Source: Owenia fusiformis
Taxonomy: Eukaryota > Annelida > Polychaeta > Sabellida > Oweniidae
Direction: 5' to 3'
DNA length: 64,000 nt
Assembly: GCA_903813345.2 (NCBI GenBank)
Contig: CAIIXF020000007.1
Location: forward strand, 27,874,698 to 27,938,697
The position numbers and the translations under genes are program-made. How positions within the stretch are numbered: the stretch's first letter is position 1; each line of letters starts with the position of its first letter. A model generated the notes under the pieces. It had not been told where the DNA came from and searched no databases. It saw only the letters and a list, made by a program, of their open reading frames with translations. Below, piece after piece: positions 1-11,797 of the stretch.

Positions 1-136
1 TTAAAAATGAGGGTTATTATTTTAGGTAGGGTTGGTAAAATATTGAGTTAACAGCATTGACTATTGTAAAATTGTAAATGTTCAGAATGTGATCTCATCT
101 TGAATAAATACACCTTTCAAAAATATTTTTTAATAT

Positions 137-142
137 TTTATT
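137..142 (-). promoter_or_regulatory. Candidate poly(A) signal for the GT49 gene
   Basis: Read on the minus strand this is AATAAA, about 108 bases past the stop codon of the GT49 glycosyltransferase. It is the first canonical hexamer after the stop. AT-rich DNA makes chance matches common, so this is a plausible but unproven cleavage signal. Confidence 0.45.
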
Positions 143-249
143 CCACAATTAAACGACTGATACAACAAAATTGGAAATATCTGTGTCTTGGTGCAATGTC
201 AATAGTTTCTCACACGTCAGCAAATAGCTCTGTCTATTTTCTTTGCTTT

Positions 250-3200
250 TCACATGCTAGCAATAGCTGGGTCTTGATTCCTTGTATATTCGTAGGGAAG
301 CGATCTCTTAATACCATGGTCGGACTTTATAATTGATTTAATGAACACGCCGATATTTTCGTTGCAACTGAAACATTGAATACATTTACACATGACATGA
401 ACCTACTGCTCTACCAGTGAATCAAACTGGAATATACAATTCATTAATTTTATCGTTTAAGGTTCAGCTGGAAAATAACATTTTTTTTTACCAAAATGTT
501 ATTTTCCAGCTGTACCTTAATGAACATGATACTACCATCATTATCAAATCAAATTATGTTTAATGTACTATATGTGTGCCTTACTTTCCCGTTCTTTTGT
601 CAGTGTAAGATCTGGGATGAGGGAGGTGAAGTAGGAATGCATCAGGCACCACCCAGAACTGGAATCTGCAATCAAAGCCAAAGTATGTTTACCCCTGTAT
701 GATTCGGTCAAAATATGAAAATCACCGACATACTCGCCACGCCTGTTTTTCTAAAAGGTACAACATTTCTAACTATAAGGTTACCTGACTTACCCCTTGG
801 CATAAAGTTCAAGGGTGAATATGACTTTGTTCATATGTCTCGAAACAAGACGTTCATCGTACAGAGGCATAGCGTTTCTCTCAACCACCACATACGGCTC
901 ATAATGGAATGTATAATCAATCTGAAAACACAGATGATAGTTGGGGAGTCTTGCTGCAAGACTTTGGACTTCATCAACTCAACACAATAGAAGTTGTGGG
1001 GATCGTTGTAGTTAGACTAATATTTGAGAATTTTAGCTGACATGAACAATAGAAAAGTACACTTTAACCTGATAAATATAAGAAAATATTCTTAATTATA
1101 AATATGAATCAATTCTTAGTCCTATGATTACTAGAATGTTTTCATAAAAATATATTCTTCATACACTGTTAAGATTTATTTTATATTGCGCCTAAAACAA
1201 TTGGAGTTGAGTTGGCTATGTGTTGAGTTGACCAAGGATTGAACTGTCTTAGACAGGTTTTGATGTAATGGCTTATAACTCTGAAAAATCCTTGAGAAGG
1301 CTAACTTACCTGATATTTCATTATCCCAGTGATCCAGGCTTTGTAGTTGGATGCATAGTGGCAAAGTCGACAACGGCTTTGGCTAAACGGAAATAAAATA
1401 TTCATCTACATGACTATGTAGCCCCTATGGCATACATCATTTCAGTTGTATTGGTAGTTTGTTTTACGCGACTTGTATGGTTCATAGCGTTGCCCTTTGC
1501 ATTTTCGAATTTCTAATGAGTACAATATTCAATCTTACAAAGAAAACAGACTAACCTAAACCTTTCAATGTAATTCCCACCAAACATATTGACAACAGTT
1601 CCTTTATCAGATGGGTAGACGAGATCCTCTGGCTTTGTAAAGTTTTCTATTTCATCTGTATATTGAAAGGCTGGTACAACAAACACCTATAGTAAATAAA
1701 TACGAACAAAAACAGCATCGTTAATTACAATACACTTTGTGAATATGTATTTTATAAATTTTCTTCAACCATGATGTTGACAAAATGGTAAATCCGTGCT
1801 CCATCCGAACGTAGACAACTTAATAGACCTGCGTGTGATGACGCGAGTTTTTAAAAGGACGGCGTTGGCATTTATGGAGCTGTCACACCAGGCCATGTGG
1901 GCTCGCATTTCGCAACCGTGTGGATACTTTGGGGCAAATGTTGGGGCAGGGCATAGGCACACTTGGGTAAAACAAATGGTTTTACAGCAAGATGTCCGCT
2001 CAATGATCATTCACACGGTGGCGAACAGATAGCTCACACAACCGACGGTGGGCTGACCCAGCCTAATGTGACAGCTATATTAGAGCGCACATACCGATTT
2101 TTCCCTGGTAGATGTAGAGTTCAAAATAATCCCAGCCAAGAGGTCTTCATATGACCCTGGGGAAGGTACAAAGTCCGCGTCCAACATAATCACATGGCTT
2201 GTAGTACTACCAGCAAATGCCAAATTCCTCAGATGATTTACTGGATAGAATTCCTGAAAAGACATGAACCTATAAGTGCGAGGATGGTGAGTGATGGTAA
2301 CATTGATTCTGCTCTATTGATCTATCAATGGTTTATAATTACTGTTCATTTCTAAAAATTATAGTATTTTCAAAAACAAATGTTCCCCCATTTTTGAACT
2401 TAAAAACAACTTCACTACTTTATAACAAACATATCGCAGATCTTTGGGGTAATGTTGTATTGAGATAGTAAGGGATAACTTGTAGTGCAGTCAGAATGAG
2501 GGTTTGAGCGTGCGTTCAGAGGGATTTTATGGGACATATTTTTTTATGTTGCTTGTATGATTTCACATATTTTTATGGATTATTAGATCTTAGTTTTTCA
2601 GCTTTTAGATTTTGTGGCCATTTTACCCCCCATGGGCTATAATTTGGACCCCTACTATAAAATTGGGCTAGAACTCCAAAAATACTCAGTAGAATGTTTC
2701 CAAATTGCTATGGTATATTGGTTAAGGCTAACTAAATATATGATAACAATTTCAAGTCACATGATTAAGTGGTTGCCATGGAAATGGATAAAACATACCC
2801 TTCGGGTGTCAATTTTCAGGCCAATTTTTCAGGAATGAAAGAGTCATTTCGTGCATATTTTGTCACCAGTCTGTTAGGAAGGGTTAAAATGTGAATAGAA
2901 AACTTTTGTAATATGTCAGCAACAATCTTATGTAAAGATCAGTCCACGGAATCTCAGATTTTGGCCTTATATGGGTCCATGATTTATACAGGGGCCTGTT
3001 TCACAGAATCAAACCCCCACATTGGATGGATGCTATAACTTTTGAAATAAGGGAAATACAGGTCTCATTTTTTCAGATCTTCATAAATGACTGGTTTTAA
3101 GTATTGTATCATACTTTGGGCGCTGACATATGATTGGTTTCCATGGTAACCTGGGTTTTAGAGAAATTCTGACCCCCACATTTGATGGATGCTATAACTT

Positions 3201-6200
3201 TCGAAATAAGGGTGATACATGTCTCATTTTTTCAGATCTTTGACAATGATTGATTTTAAGTATTCAATCAGACTTTGGGAGCTGAAATTTGACTGGTTAC
3301 CATGGTAACTAGGGTTTTATTGAAATCTGGACCTCCACAATTGATAAATGCTATAACTTTTAAATTCAAGCAGATAAAGATATCAGCTTTTCAGAACTTA
3401 AAAATAATACGACTTGTGTATTGTGTCAGACTTTGGAGGTTACAATTTACTTGGTTGCCATGGTAACCATGTTTCATTGTCATGGAAACTTCATTTTTGA
3501 TTTCAGATTTACCTTCATTTGAGAATGGTCAATACACAACTTAGAACACAAAATTGCTCAAAATTATCATTTTACTCCTAATTTAGCATTTTTACATGTA
3601 TATCTGACAGTATTGCCTCATTCTATTCTACTAATAGTTCTCACACATATTCTACTAAGTTGTTTTTACTCATCATTTTAGCTATTTTTGACCGTTCTGG
3701 TATTAAGCATTCCTCGGGGAATTCATAGTTCATTCATGCAGTGTTTGGCTTGGTAGAGCTGGGTTTAGGCTGGTGGAAATGTTTCCATACACAGGTTTGA
3801 TAATTCACCCTCTTCAAATGTGAAAGAGTTGAAATGTCAACACCTTCATAAGTGAGGGCAGCTCTGTTCTGTTTTTGAGAATACTAGTATCTCATGTGAA
3901 ACAGCTCATCATAGTTGCAGTTATTTTTGTATTCAGGTGTACTTTTGCAGGTGAACAATTTAACTTTGGATTTTATGGTATCAGGAATTTCTATATTGTT
4001 TCCTTTTGAAGAAAACAACCTTAAGAATTGTTTGTCTTCAGTTTCAGTTGATTTATTTTTCTTTTGTTCAGATCCAGTAACGCATTGAAGGCTAATATAG
4101 CTTCACACAGTACGTCGTCCTAAGTTTGCAGCTACTGGGGTTTGGTTGAGCTTCTGACATCTAAAGGGACAGAGTTCACATCAGTTGAGGTTCTTAACGT
4201 TTCTTCATAATAGGAAACAATATAGAAATTCCTGACACAATAAAATCCAAAGTTGAATTGTTCACCTGCAAAAGTACAGCAGAATTACAAAAATGCATTT
4301 TTAACTGACATCAATAGATTATGATATGAGCTGGTTCACATGAGATATTCTCCAAAACAGAACAGTACTGCCCTCACTTATGAAGGTGTTGACATTTCAA
4401 CTCTTCCTGTCTTTCAAGATTGGTCATTGACTGCTTTCATAGCAGCTAATGTAATGCAAATAATTACTTTGGAGCCAATGATGAACTCTAGAGCTTCCAC
4501 CTTTGAAGAGGGTGAATGACAAATCCTATATGTGGAAGTGGAAACATTTCCACCAGTCTCCCAGGGAGATCACTATATATAAACCTTGAGGGGGATCCTT
4601 GGCTCAGGTGGGGTACTTCAGACATTTGGTATGGCAATAGATCCAAATTTTAGGATCTGACATGAGAAATGAGAATGTCCTCCAAATTATGACTTGAGGT
4701 ATGGCAATTGTCAGATTTTTCCACTTACTGGTATGAGAATGGTATTGGAAAATATGTACCCCTCACTTGTAGTATGACATTGATCTAGTATATATCCTTA
4801 ATATGAGGTTGTTTTGGGGTTGTTTTCCTCAAAGATCTGCTTTCTTCTTGGGGCATTAGACATTTTGAATGGCCATGTTTTTATATCTGGATATTTGATA
4901 TCACATTGATCCTATATTTGGACATTTGGTATGGCTTTTGGGCATTAATTTGGTTGGTATGGGAATACATTCAAATTTGACAGATTGGTATGGGAACATA
5001 TTGATATCTGAGGGTTCAGCCTAGGACCCCAGCCAAATTTTATATACAGTGAACCCCCAGGGACCAATCTTAACCCATTCTGCCAAGCCCAATACTGCTT
5101 GAATGTATGAAATCCCCTGAGGATCCTCCTCTCCAGAATGGTCAAAACAAGCCTTCATTCCAACAGAAACGGTTGATATTTAAATCAAAAGGCAATTATG
5201 CAAAATGAAAAAGTAATGATGAGTACAAATGAACAAATTAGAAGTCAGAATATTTGTGAGAACTAGTGGTATGGAATGAGGCAATATTGTCAGACATAAA
5301 TGTACATGTATTGTTTACTAGTATTTAATATTTTATGAGCCAAACAATTTTTGCATCTCTAGTATTAATAAGTCATGAGCATGTAAATCATATAAAATAG
5401 AAAAAATCCCAAAATTATGAATAAAATTGCAATTTGGTATTTCATATCATGTATTGACCTATCTAGAATGAAGGTGAATCTAAAAACAAAAATGACAGTT
5501 ACCATGACAATGAAACATAGTAACTATGGCAACCAAGTAAATCCTAGCTTCCAAAGTCAAATACAATATACACATTTTATTATTATTTTAGATCTGAAAA
5601 TATTATACTTGTATCTGCCTGTATTTAAAAGTAATAGCATTCATCAATTGTGGAGATCTGAATTTCAACAAAACCCTGGTTACCATGGTAACCAGTCTAA
5701 TACAAGCTCCCAAAGTCTGAATCAATCCTTAAAATCAATCATTGTCTAAGACTTGAAAAAATGAGACACCTATATCCCTTATTTTAAAAATTGTAACATC
5801 CATCCAATGTGGGGGTCCGAATTTCCATAAAACCCTGGTTACCATAGCAACCAATCACATAACAGCTCCCAAAGTATGATACAATACTTAAAACCAGTCA
5901 TTTATGAAGATCTGAAAAAATGAGACCTGTATTTCTCTTATTTCAAAAGTTATAGCATCCATCCAATGTGGGGGTTCGAATCTGTGAAATAGGCCCCTGT
6001 ATAAATCATGGACCCATATAAGGCCAAAATCTGAGATCCAGTGGACTAATCTTTATATAAGATTGTTGGTAATATATTATAGAAGTTTTCTATTCATATT
6101 TTAACCCTTCCTAACACAATGATGACAAAATATGCATGAAATGACTCTATCATTTCTGAAAAATTGGCCTGAAAATCAACACCTGAAGGGTATGTCTTAT

Positions 6201-8043
6201 CCGTTTTCATGGCAACCGCTTCACCATGTGACTTGAAATTTTTATCATATATTCATTTAGCCTATACAAATATATCTTAGTAATTTGGATACATTCTACA
6301 GAGTATTTTTGGAGTTCTAGCCCAGAGTTCTAGTAGGGGTCCAAATTATAGCCCATGGGGGGTAAAATGGCCACAAAATCTAAAAGCTGAAAAACTAAGA
6401 TCTAATAATCCATAAAAATATGTAAAATCATACTAGCAACATGAAAAATTATGTCCCATAAAATCCCTCTGAACGCACGCCCAAACCCTCATTCTGACTG
6501 CACTATTGGTATATTAATTGTACATATATTGCTTTCAATTTTGTCACCTCCTATAGATCTGATTCTACCTTTAATATAGCAAAAAGTATATACAGATGTC
6601 ATTATGAAGTGCAGATAGTATTTATTGAAGACAGTATCGAAAGAGGCATTTATTTAATGCATACTTGTTTTTTCTCAAAGCTACTGTAAGGATGTAGGCC
6701 TAATAATACAAATCATGGACCTATATCCTCTAGTTAATAGATTCAACACTGCTCAACGTATCCAACGTCTTTTTTAAATATGCCTACCTCATCTCTTCGT
6801 TCAACTATATGCACACCAATGTTATTTCTTCTGTGAACACCCGCTTCCATACTTTGGAGAACACTCGTTACTTCATCTGGGCGCGAATAGATGGCGATAC
6901 TCACGGGACCAGCCCAATGTTTCAGGGAGTGGGTAAGGATTACATTTAATCTGAAATATGATCGGAATGAGACGGATTAAAACACCATATCACGTTTAAA
7001 GATATAGCAAAATGAAACGTCTCCACCAGTTCCTACACAAGAGAGAAAATTGATTAATTGCAACTGTATGTTAGCCAGAAGGCCAAAGATCATAAAAAGT
7101 TAACGCAACCGCTTACTCTATCTACTTGTATACTGTATAAGAATATATACCTGGATTTATCTGTATGTAACAAAAGGGTGACATCGAGATCCTTTTCTTC
7201 ATAGTCACAATTTCGAACGAACCATTGAACTGAATATTGCCGTTTTGATTCCTCCACATAAGGGCGACACTTAACCCCAAATAAGGCATCTGACGATGGT
7301 ACGTTTTTTCTTAACGTATAATTATTCCATCTGCAACATGAAATCACAAAAGATTAAAACAAGAGAAAACAGAATTCATATCTAAGCATTTAATTATTCA
7401 TCGCACATCATTCTCTCTCATTAACACAGTAAACCACATTCTGATCTATCAGAGTCTCTATCTAAATCTCTACCCCAAGAGATACTGTAGTAGAGACTGG
7501 ATCTCACAATGCTGTGTAACTAAATGAACACAAACGAGTTGGTTTTTAGACTTTAGTGACTGTTAGACTAGAGTGAGAAATTTTTTCTTCATTTCTACTA
7601 GTATGTTCCTGTGTGTCTGTGTCTTTGGTCGAGTTGTTGTGTCTGTGTCTTCGCTCATGTTATTATGTCTGAGTGACCAACATCATGGACCTCTATAACC
7701 GCGTTTACAGTTACGGTATAGTTTCCTAGAAACTTGCAAACTTAAAATTCCATTTCAAATATCTGAATAGGCCCCAGGGTGAAGGCATGTTTACTCGCTT
7801 ATTAACAAACTATTTAATAACGTATAACAGTATCATCAGGACTCTGAGTTACCTTTTAAAATTCATTTCTGAAATATAATCCTTACTGGTTATTTTAATT
7901 TGAGCATGTGTTCTATATGCTTCAGTTTTCCGAGTTATATACGTCCTTAATTTAAATTGATGAAATGAAACTATAAAATATAGTGTGAAGATGACTAATG
8001 CCATTATTTTGTACTTTTGATTAGGTCTCATTTTAAGTTCCAT
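250..8043 (-). CDS. GT49-family glycosyltransferase (B4GAT1/LARGE-type), 9 coding exons, 405 aa
   Basis: Type II Golgi-type membrane glycosyltransferase of family GT49, the family of B4GAT1 and the C-terminal domain of LARGE, which add glucuronic acid to matriglycan-type chains; the exact acceptor here is unknown. Exons in gene order: 8043-7853, 7330-7151, 6950-6788, 2253-2095, 1686-1562, 1382-1310, 921-794, 665-585, 367-250. All introns are GT-AG and every phase matches, giving 1,218 nt, close to the B4GAT1 length of 415 aa. Residues 13-27 form a membrane anchor after a basic start. Exons 2-3 read VTLLLHTDKSRLNVIL then HWAGPVSIAIY, and exon 4 reads YPVNHLRNLA followed by the metal-binding DAD at 203-205 and VPSPG. 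Later blocks are VFVVPAFQ, CHYASNYKAW, YEPYVVVER, YDERL and FQFWVVPDAFLLHLPHP, all typical of the family. The donor of exon 5 (GTTTAG) is weak. Met5 is an alternative start. Intron 3 (6787-2254) carries a large foldback repeat. Confidence 0.92.
1740..2060. other. CpG-richer patch in GT49 intron 4, open on both strands
   Basis: This part of intron 4 (1687-2094) has more CpG than its surroundings and is open for about 240 bases on both strands (1796-2032 plus, 1765-2010 minus). Neither translation resembles a family I know, and no splice-bounded exon compatible with the GT49 reading frame is apparent. It may be a fragment of a mobile element. Confidence 0.3.
3770..4560. repeat. Second palindrome nested in the loop of the foldback element
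   Basis: 3770-4010 (starting around GTGGAAATGTTTCCA) is an imperfect reverse complement of about 4205-4560. Matching blocks include the one around TATAGAAATTCCTGA near 4225 with its mirror near 3990, the GTGAGGGCAG region near 3860 with its mirror near 4370, and GAGGGTGAAT near 4507 with its mirror near 3810. The right arm carries about 90 extra bases (4410-4500). This is a separate foldback structure inside, and off-centre to, the larger one. No coding region is seen. Confidence 0.75.
4561..5060. other. Unpaired part of the foldback loop
   Basis: This stretch does not pair with either inverted arm. It contains loosely repeated GGTATGG / TTTGGTATGG words at spacings of 40-100 bases and no supported gene. 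Confidence 0.4.
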
Positions 8044-8778
8044 AGTCCCAGGCTATCGCACTGCTTTACGGTCTCAGTTAGCATATACTTTTTACACTTG
8101 TTAACATCTTGATTTTTCTGGTCAACGGTCAATTCACATGGGCTATAATATCACATCCAAACTGCCGAACACACCTGATAGCGGGTCCATTTGACTTTTC
8201 TTAATATGGATTTTTATTCCTACTTGTGCTGTACAAATGTTTATGACTACTCAATCTGTCAGTAGCTCCATCTATGAACAACTTATGAAACAATTCATTT
8301 ATACGAAAGTAACAAATTAATGTTGATGTAACATTTGATTCATGTAAATGATTATTAACAAATTGTCTTTAATATTTTACTTGGTATTATAAACACAGAT
8401 GATTTGCATCACGAACAAAAGAAACCAATAAATTATACGTTAATGCAGTACTACAACGAATACTAAACTGCGGAGTCGCCAGCTCTACTGTTTGATTGAT
8501 TGTTGACATAATTGCTGCTAGAAACGAAGAAATTCAGGTAAATACCTCATCATTTCAAGAATATTTGAACACTTAGCAAATGCATATTGTGAAAGTATTA
8601 TACAGAATTCATCTGCACAAACAAGTACATACTACATTCGATCACAGTTGCTAGCTCGGGCTCGAACCTCGGTGGTCAAGAAATCTTTACCAGATACAGT
8701 ATGACATCCATGGTTCAGTCATAATATCCTGTACCAAGACAATACAAAATCCTGGTACCTTATACCAGTATAGTAATA
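8044..8778. other. Region upstream of the GT49 start codon
   Basis: It holds the presumed 5' UTR and promoter of the minus-strand GT49 gene. I see no clear TATA box, splice acceptor or other gene in it. Confidence 0.3.
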
Positions 8779-10415
8779 CACTGTTGCTCATAAATATGGA
8801 ATATTTTATAGATACGAACTGTTTGATGGGATTTCTACAAAACGATAACATTTTGATGACAATTTGTAATGTGTTCTCATTCCCTCATCAGTTTTGCATA
8901 TAAAACTGATTGGTATGAAAAGTTAAAATATTTATGGTTGATTAAACTTGTATTCACTCAAGTGACCCCATGACCTCGCGATATTGGTAACTTGAAAGAG
9001 GTGTCCAAATCTTAGTTGTAACCATTGTGCACATTTTATAAAACTTTAATTTTGAGTTTGAAGAGTTTTTAGAAGGCATGCCCCATAAAATAATCGAAAA
9101 AAAGCATAGCAGGTCATAGGGATGGCGCTCTCTGGCATGAAACAAACTGCCATTGCCAGGACCCTAGGGGTGTGTCAGGAACAGTCTCTAAAATTCTGCA
9201 GTGGTACCAAAGGCATTGGAATATGACTCCAGGTCACAGCAACAGTAACCCTAGAGAGAATAATGTAAGAAAAGACCACCACCTGCTGCATCAAAATCGC
9301 TTTAAGTCAACCAGTAGTCTACGAGATGAATTGCTGTCTCACCTCAAAACCTGTGTTCCAGAGCTATAGCCAACCAGTGATTTCTTTAGAACGGGTGCAA
9401 GGCCATGATACCTTTAAAGAAACCACAGCTAACTGATCATAACAAAGAAAGGTGCCTTCAATGGGCAGGAAAGCACTAAAACGTTGCACCTAATCTTTTG
9501 TGTCATATGACAGCATGTGAAGAAATAAGATGTGTCCTCCACAAAGTTGATAAGTGTGTTCGTTTCTGTCGTAGACCAGAGGAAAGAGACAATAAGGACA
9601 CTTACTGATGTGGCAGTCCACGAAGGTGACCCTATTTATGTTTGGAGCAGTATTACAGGGATTGTTTGGAGCAATACTACAAAGATTGCACCCCCTTGGT
9701 GATTCCCAAACATAATTTCAGAGTGAATTGACCTTTTGAACCTCCATCAAGTATCACATGTAAGCAGAGTGTTTTGGGGCAACATTCATCTGCAGAATGA
9801 TCATGCTGTTGCATATGCTACTGGCATCGTGTTGGATTACATCAGGGCAGGCAATGTGGACCAGCTACCATAGGCACAAATGTCAGCCAATCAGGCTAAT
9901 GCAGAGCAAATGTGGGACGACCTTGGTAATGAGATGCGTGACTTGGACCCCAACATAAAAATCTAGACACGTTACGCACTGCTCAAATTGAGGAATGGGG
10001 CCTTATTTCACTTAAAAAGGTCAGGTGTTTCATTCAATGCTGGTCCCGCAGGGTTAATGCTCTGATTGCAGCACAAAGAGGACATACCGCATATAAGTGC
10101 TATCATTGGATAGAGGACACTTCAATCGTTATGACCAGATGTTTATTTTGTTTGATCTGTTTTACATGACGATTTGGATCGGGGTGTTTTGAAAATGCAA
10201 AAATTCTCAGCTTACCCCTGTTTAAATAAGAGTAATTTTCTAAATTTAAATGTGAATATTTTTTCTCTAAAAAATGTTGATTTGTAGATGAAATATGTGG
10301 TTATAATTTGTCTAGAAAATAAATGTCTGAACCGACTCCAAATAAATATTCTCTTACTCCAAAATTTGAATTTTGAGCTGCCAAATCTAATATTCCATAT
10401 TTATGAGCAACAGTG
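8779..10415 (+). mobile_element. Tc1/mariner-superfamily (Tc1-like) transposon, 1.64 kb, inactivated
   Basis: The left end begins CACTGTTGCTCATAAATATG and the right end is its reverse complement ending at 10415. Both ends abut the dinucleotide TA (8777-8778 and 10416-10417), the expected Tc1 target duplication. Length fits a complete Tc1-like element. The interior holds a frameshifted, stop-containing transposase. Confidence 0.9.
9160..10115 (+). pseudogene. Decayed Tc1-like transposase
   Basis: Pieces of a Tc1-like transposase can be followed across frames. An N-terminal DNA-binding piece (GTVSKILQWYQR) is followed by SSLRDELLSHLK near 9330. A catalytic-core piece (YVWSSITG near 9640) comes next, then LQNDHAVAYATGIVLDYI near 9790, corresponding to the QDNAPCHTA-type block. 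WDDLGNEMRDL near 9910 corresponds to the DLNPIE/W-LG block, and the C-terminal IEEWG and RGHTAYKCY pieces lie near 9990 and 10075. Stops and frameshifts interrupt it repeatedly, so no active enzyme is expected. It lies inside an element with intact ends. Confidence 0.85.
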
Positions 10416-10474
10416 TATATGTCATTCAATCCAAAGCTCATGTATCCAGTGAATAGGCCTAAGAAGAGTGCAGG

Positions 10475-10518
10475 GTTATCCCGTGCCAGGACTATAACTA
10501 TAGTCCTGGCACAGGATA
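10475..10518. repeat. Near-perfect 44-bp palindrome
   Basis: The core GTGCCAGGACTATA (10483-10496) is followed after 2 bases by its exact reverse complement (10499-10512). The pairing extends outward with one mismatch, and a short direct repeat (GTGCAGGGTT) flanks both sides. It would form a strong hairpin. It lies just downstream of the Tc1-like element and has no known role. Confidence 0.75.
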
Positions 10519-11083
10519 AGTGCAGGGTTGTCTACTCAATACTCCCTTACCCAGACAACAAAAAGCTCATCCAAAAGAATGGTGGGAGGTACATGTACAA
10601 AAAATCACCAAATTATTCCACTCATATAATCTTTCGTTGTTCAGGGTCTGGGAGTAATCAATTTAGATGCAACAATCTATATTCCCAACAAGCCCCCTTG
10701 ATAACACTGACAGTGAGTTTATATCAGTCTGAGATTTCTCAGTAATCAGGTAATACTGGTCTAAGATTATCTTAGTCCCACTGAAAAGTCATTTTTTGGA
10801 TAATAATAATTTCATTTGAAGGGCAGTGTTGTTCAGTCTAAATTACTATACTGGTATGAATGTTACCGTTTACACAGGTATACTTTTGATTTCAGAATAA
10901 TACCAAAGATGTTCCAGGCAGAACATGTATGAACTTCTAAAACAAGCTTCTAAAGTGTCGCCTGCACCGCACACAACATAAAAAACCTAAACGTGACTAG
11001 GAAAACTTGACCAGCCTGGGCGGCTTGGTACCACGTTCTGTATTAATGTAAACATTTAGTTTATAGTCATAATACTCTAAACG

Positions 11084-11797
11084 ATGAGCTACTACTCACC
11101 CAGGAAAGAGCCTCGTGCCTTCACACCACAGGCTCAAGAGAACCTGCAGAGAAACAGGGGGACAATGGGCTCTATATTCAACCATGAAGATAATGTCAGG
11201 TCAGGCTATTATACAGCCAGGCCTGCACCGAGGGTTTCATCGTCCGCGGAGTCCAATGCGTTACAAGCCAATGGTCGAATGGACTCCATCCTTGGGCAAT
11301 GTAATGAAAACATGAGGAATAAATATGCATCACCTAGACCGGAACCAAGAGTGAAACCAGAAGCAGAAGCAGTGGCTACCAGGAATAAGGGCACAATGGG
11401 GGACATTATGCATAGTGGTGAACACAGGCCTATGCCACAGGACCGGAAACTAGCTCCGCGAAGTGTTAAACCAGAAGCTGCTGATATCGCCAGGAAGAAT
11501 AGGGGAACGGTGAATAATCTAATAGACAATTATGGCAATTTGCCACAAAGCGCTCGGCCTGCTCCTAGGGTTAAACCCGAGGCGTCTGACGTTGCAGTAA
11601 AGAACAAAGGGACTCTGAACAAACTCCTTGATAACTACGGCAACCTACCCCAGTCTGCCCGCCCAGAATCACGGGTGAAGCCCGAAGCAGAGGGTATTGC
11701 AAACAAAAGTATGGGTGGAGCTATGGCGAACTTATTGCAATCTAAGACCCCTAGAACTACCAGATATCACAGCAGGTCCACCACAACTAACTGGTAG
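11084..11797 (+). CDS. Six-repeat basic protein, 237 aa, function unknown
   Basis: A single open frame from ATG to TAG, followed about 200 bases later by AATAAA. I do not recognise the family. The protein consists of six degenerate repeats of about 33-40 residues, starting near residues 8, 45, 85, 124, 157 and 192. The best conserved core is P-x-P-R-V-K-P-E-A, then I/V-A-x-K-N-x-G-T, then a short hydrophobic patch (LLDNYGNL), then PQSARP. Repeats 4-6 are closest to each other and repeats 1-2 most diverged, as expected for serial duplication. It is rich in Pro, Arg, Lys and Asn, with no signal peptide or membrane segment. Conservation of the period, codon-level divergence between repeats and the nearby poly(A) signal argue for a real gene. 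A repeated short linear motif in a cytoskeletal or scaffold protein is possible, but this is inference. A 5' UTR exon may lie upstream. Confidence 0.8.
   Translation: MSYYSPRKEPRAFTPQAQENLQRNRGTMGSIFNHEDNVRSGYYTARPAPRVSSSAESNALQANGRMDSILGQCNENMRNKYASPRPEPRVKPEAEAVATRNKGTMGDIMHSGEHRPMPQDRKLAPRSVKPEAADIARKNRGTVNNLIDNYGNLPQSARPAPRVKPEASDVAVKNKGTLNKLLDNYGNLPQSARPESRVKPEAEGIANKSMGGAMANLLQSKTPRTTRYHSRSTTTNW

Larger units (their letters stand above)
2484..6504. mobile_element. 4.0-kb foldback (long inverted-repeat) element inside GT49 intron 3
   Basis: The left end AGTGCAGTCAGAATGAGGG is mirrored at the right end by CCCTCATTCTGACTGCACT. The match continues inward with indels and substitutions: 2500-2700 pairs with 6290-6490, 2940-3330 with 5650-6060, 3600-3650 with 5250-5300, and 3690-3760 with about 5070-5150. 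Arms are therefore about 1.3-1.4 kb, separated by a loop of roughly 1.3 kb. Each arm also has internal near-repeats of a segment containing GGTTACCATGGTAACC-like sequence (for example 3130-3170, 3290-3330, 3450-3480). No transposase reading frame is visible, so this looks like a non-autonomous foldback element. A target-site duplication is not obvious. Confidence 0.85.

Noticed and set aside
5417-5749. 110-codon plus-strand frame
   Set aside because: It lies within the right arm of the intronic foldback element, shows no domain and is not preserved in the mirrored arm.
10413-10745. 110-codon plus-strand frame downstream of the Tc1-like element
   Set aside because: It begins at the last bases of the transposon end, crosses a perfect palindrome and has no recognisable features.
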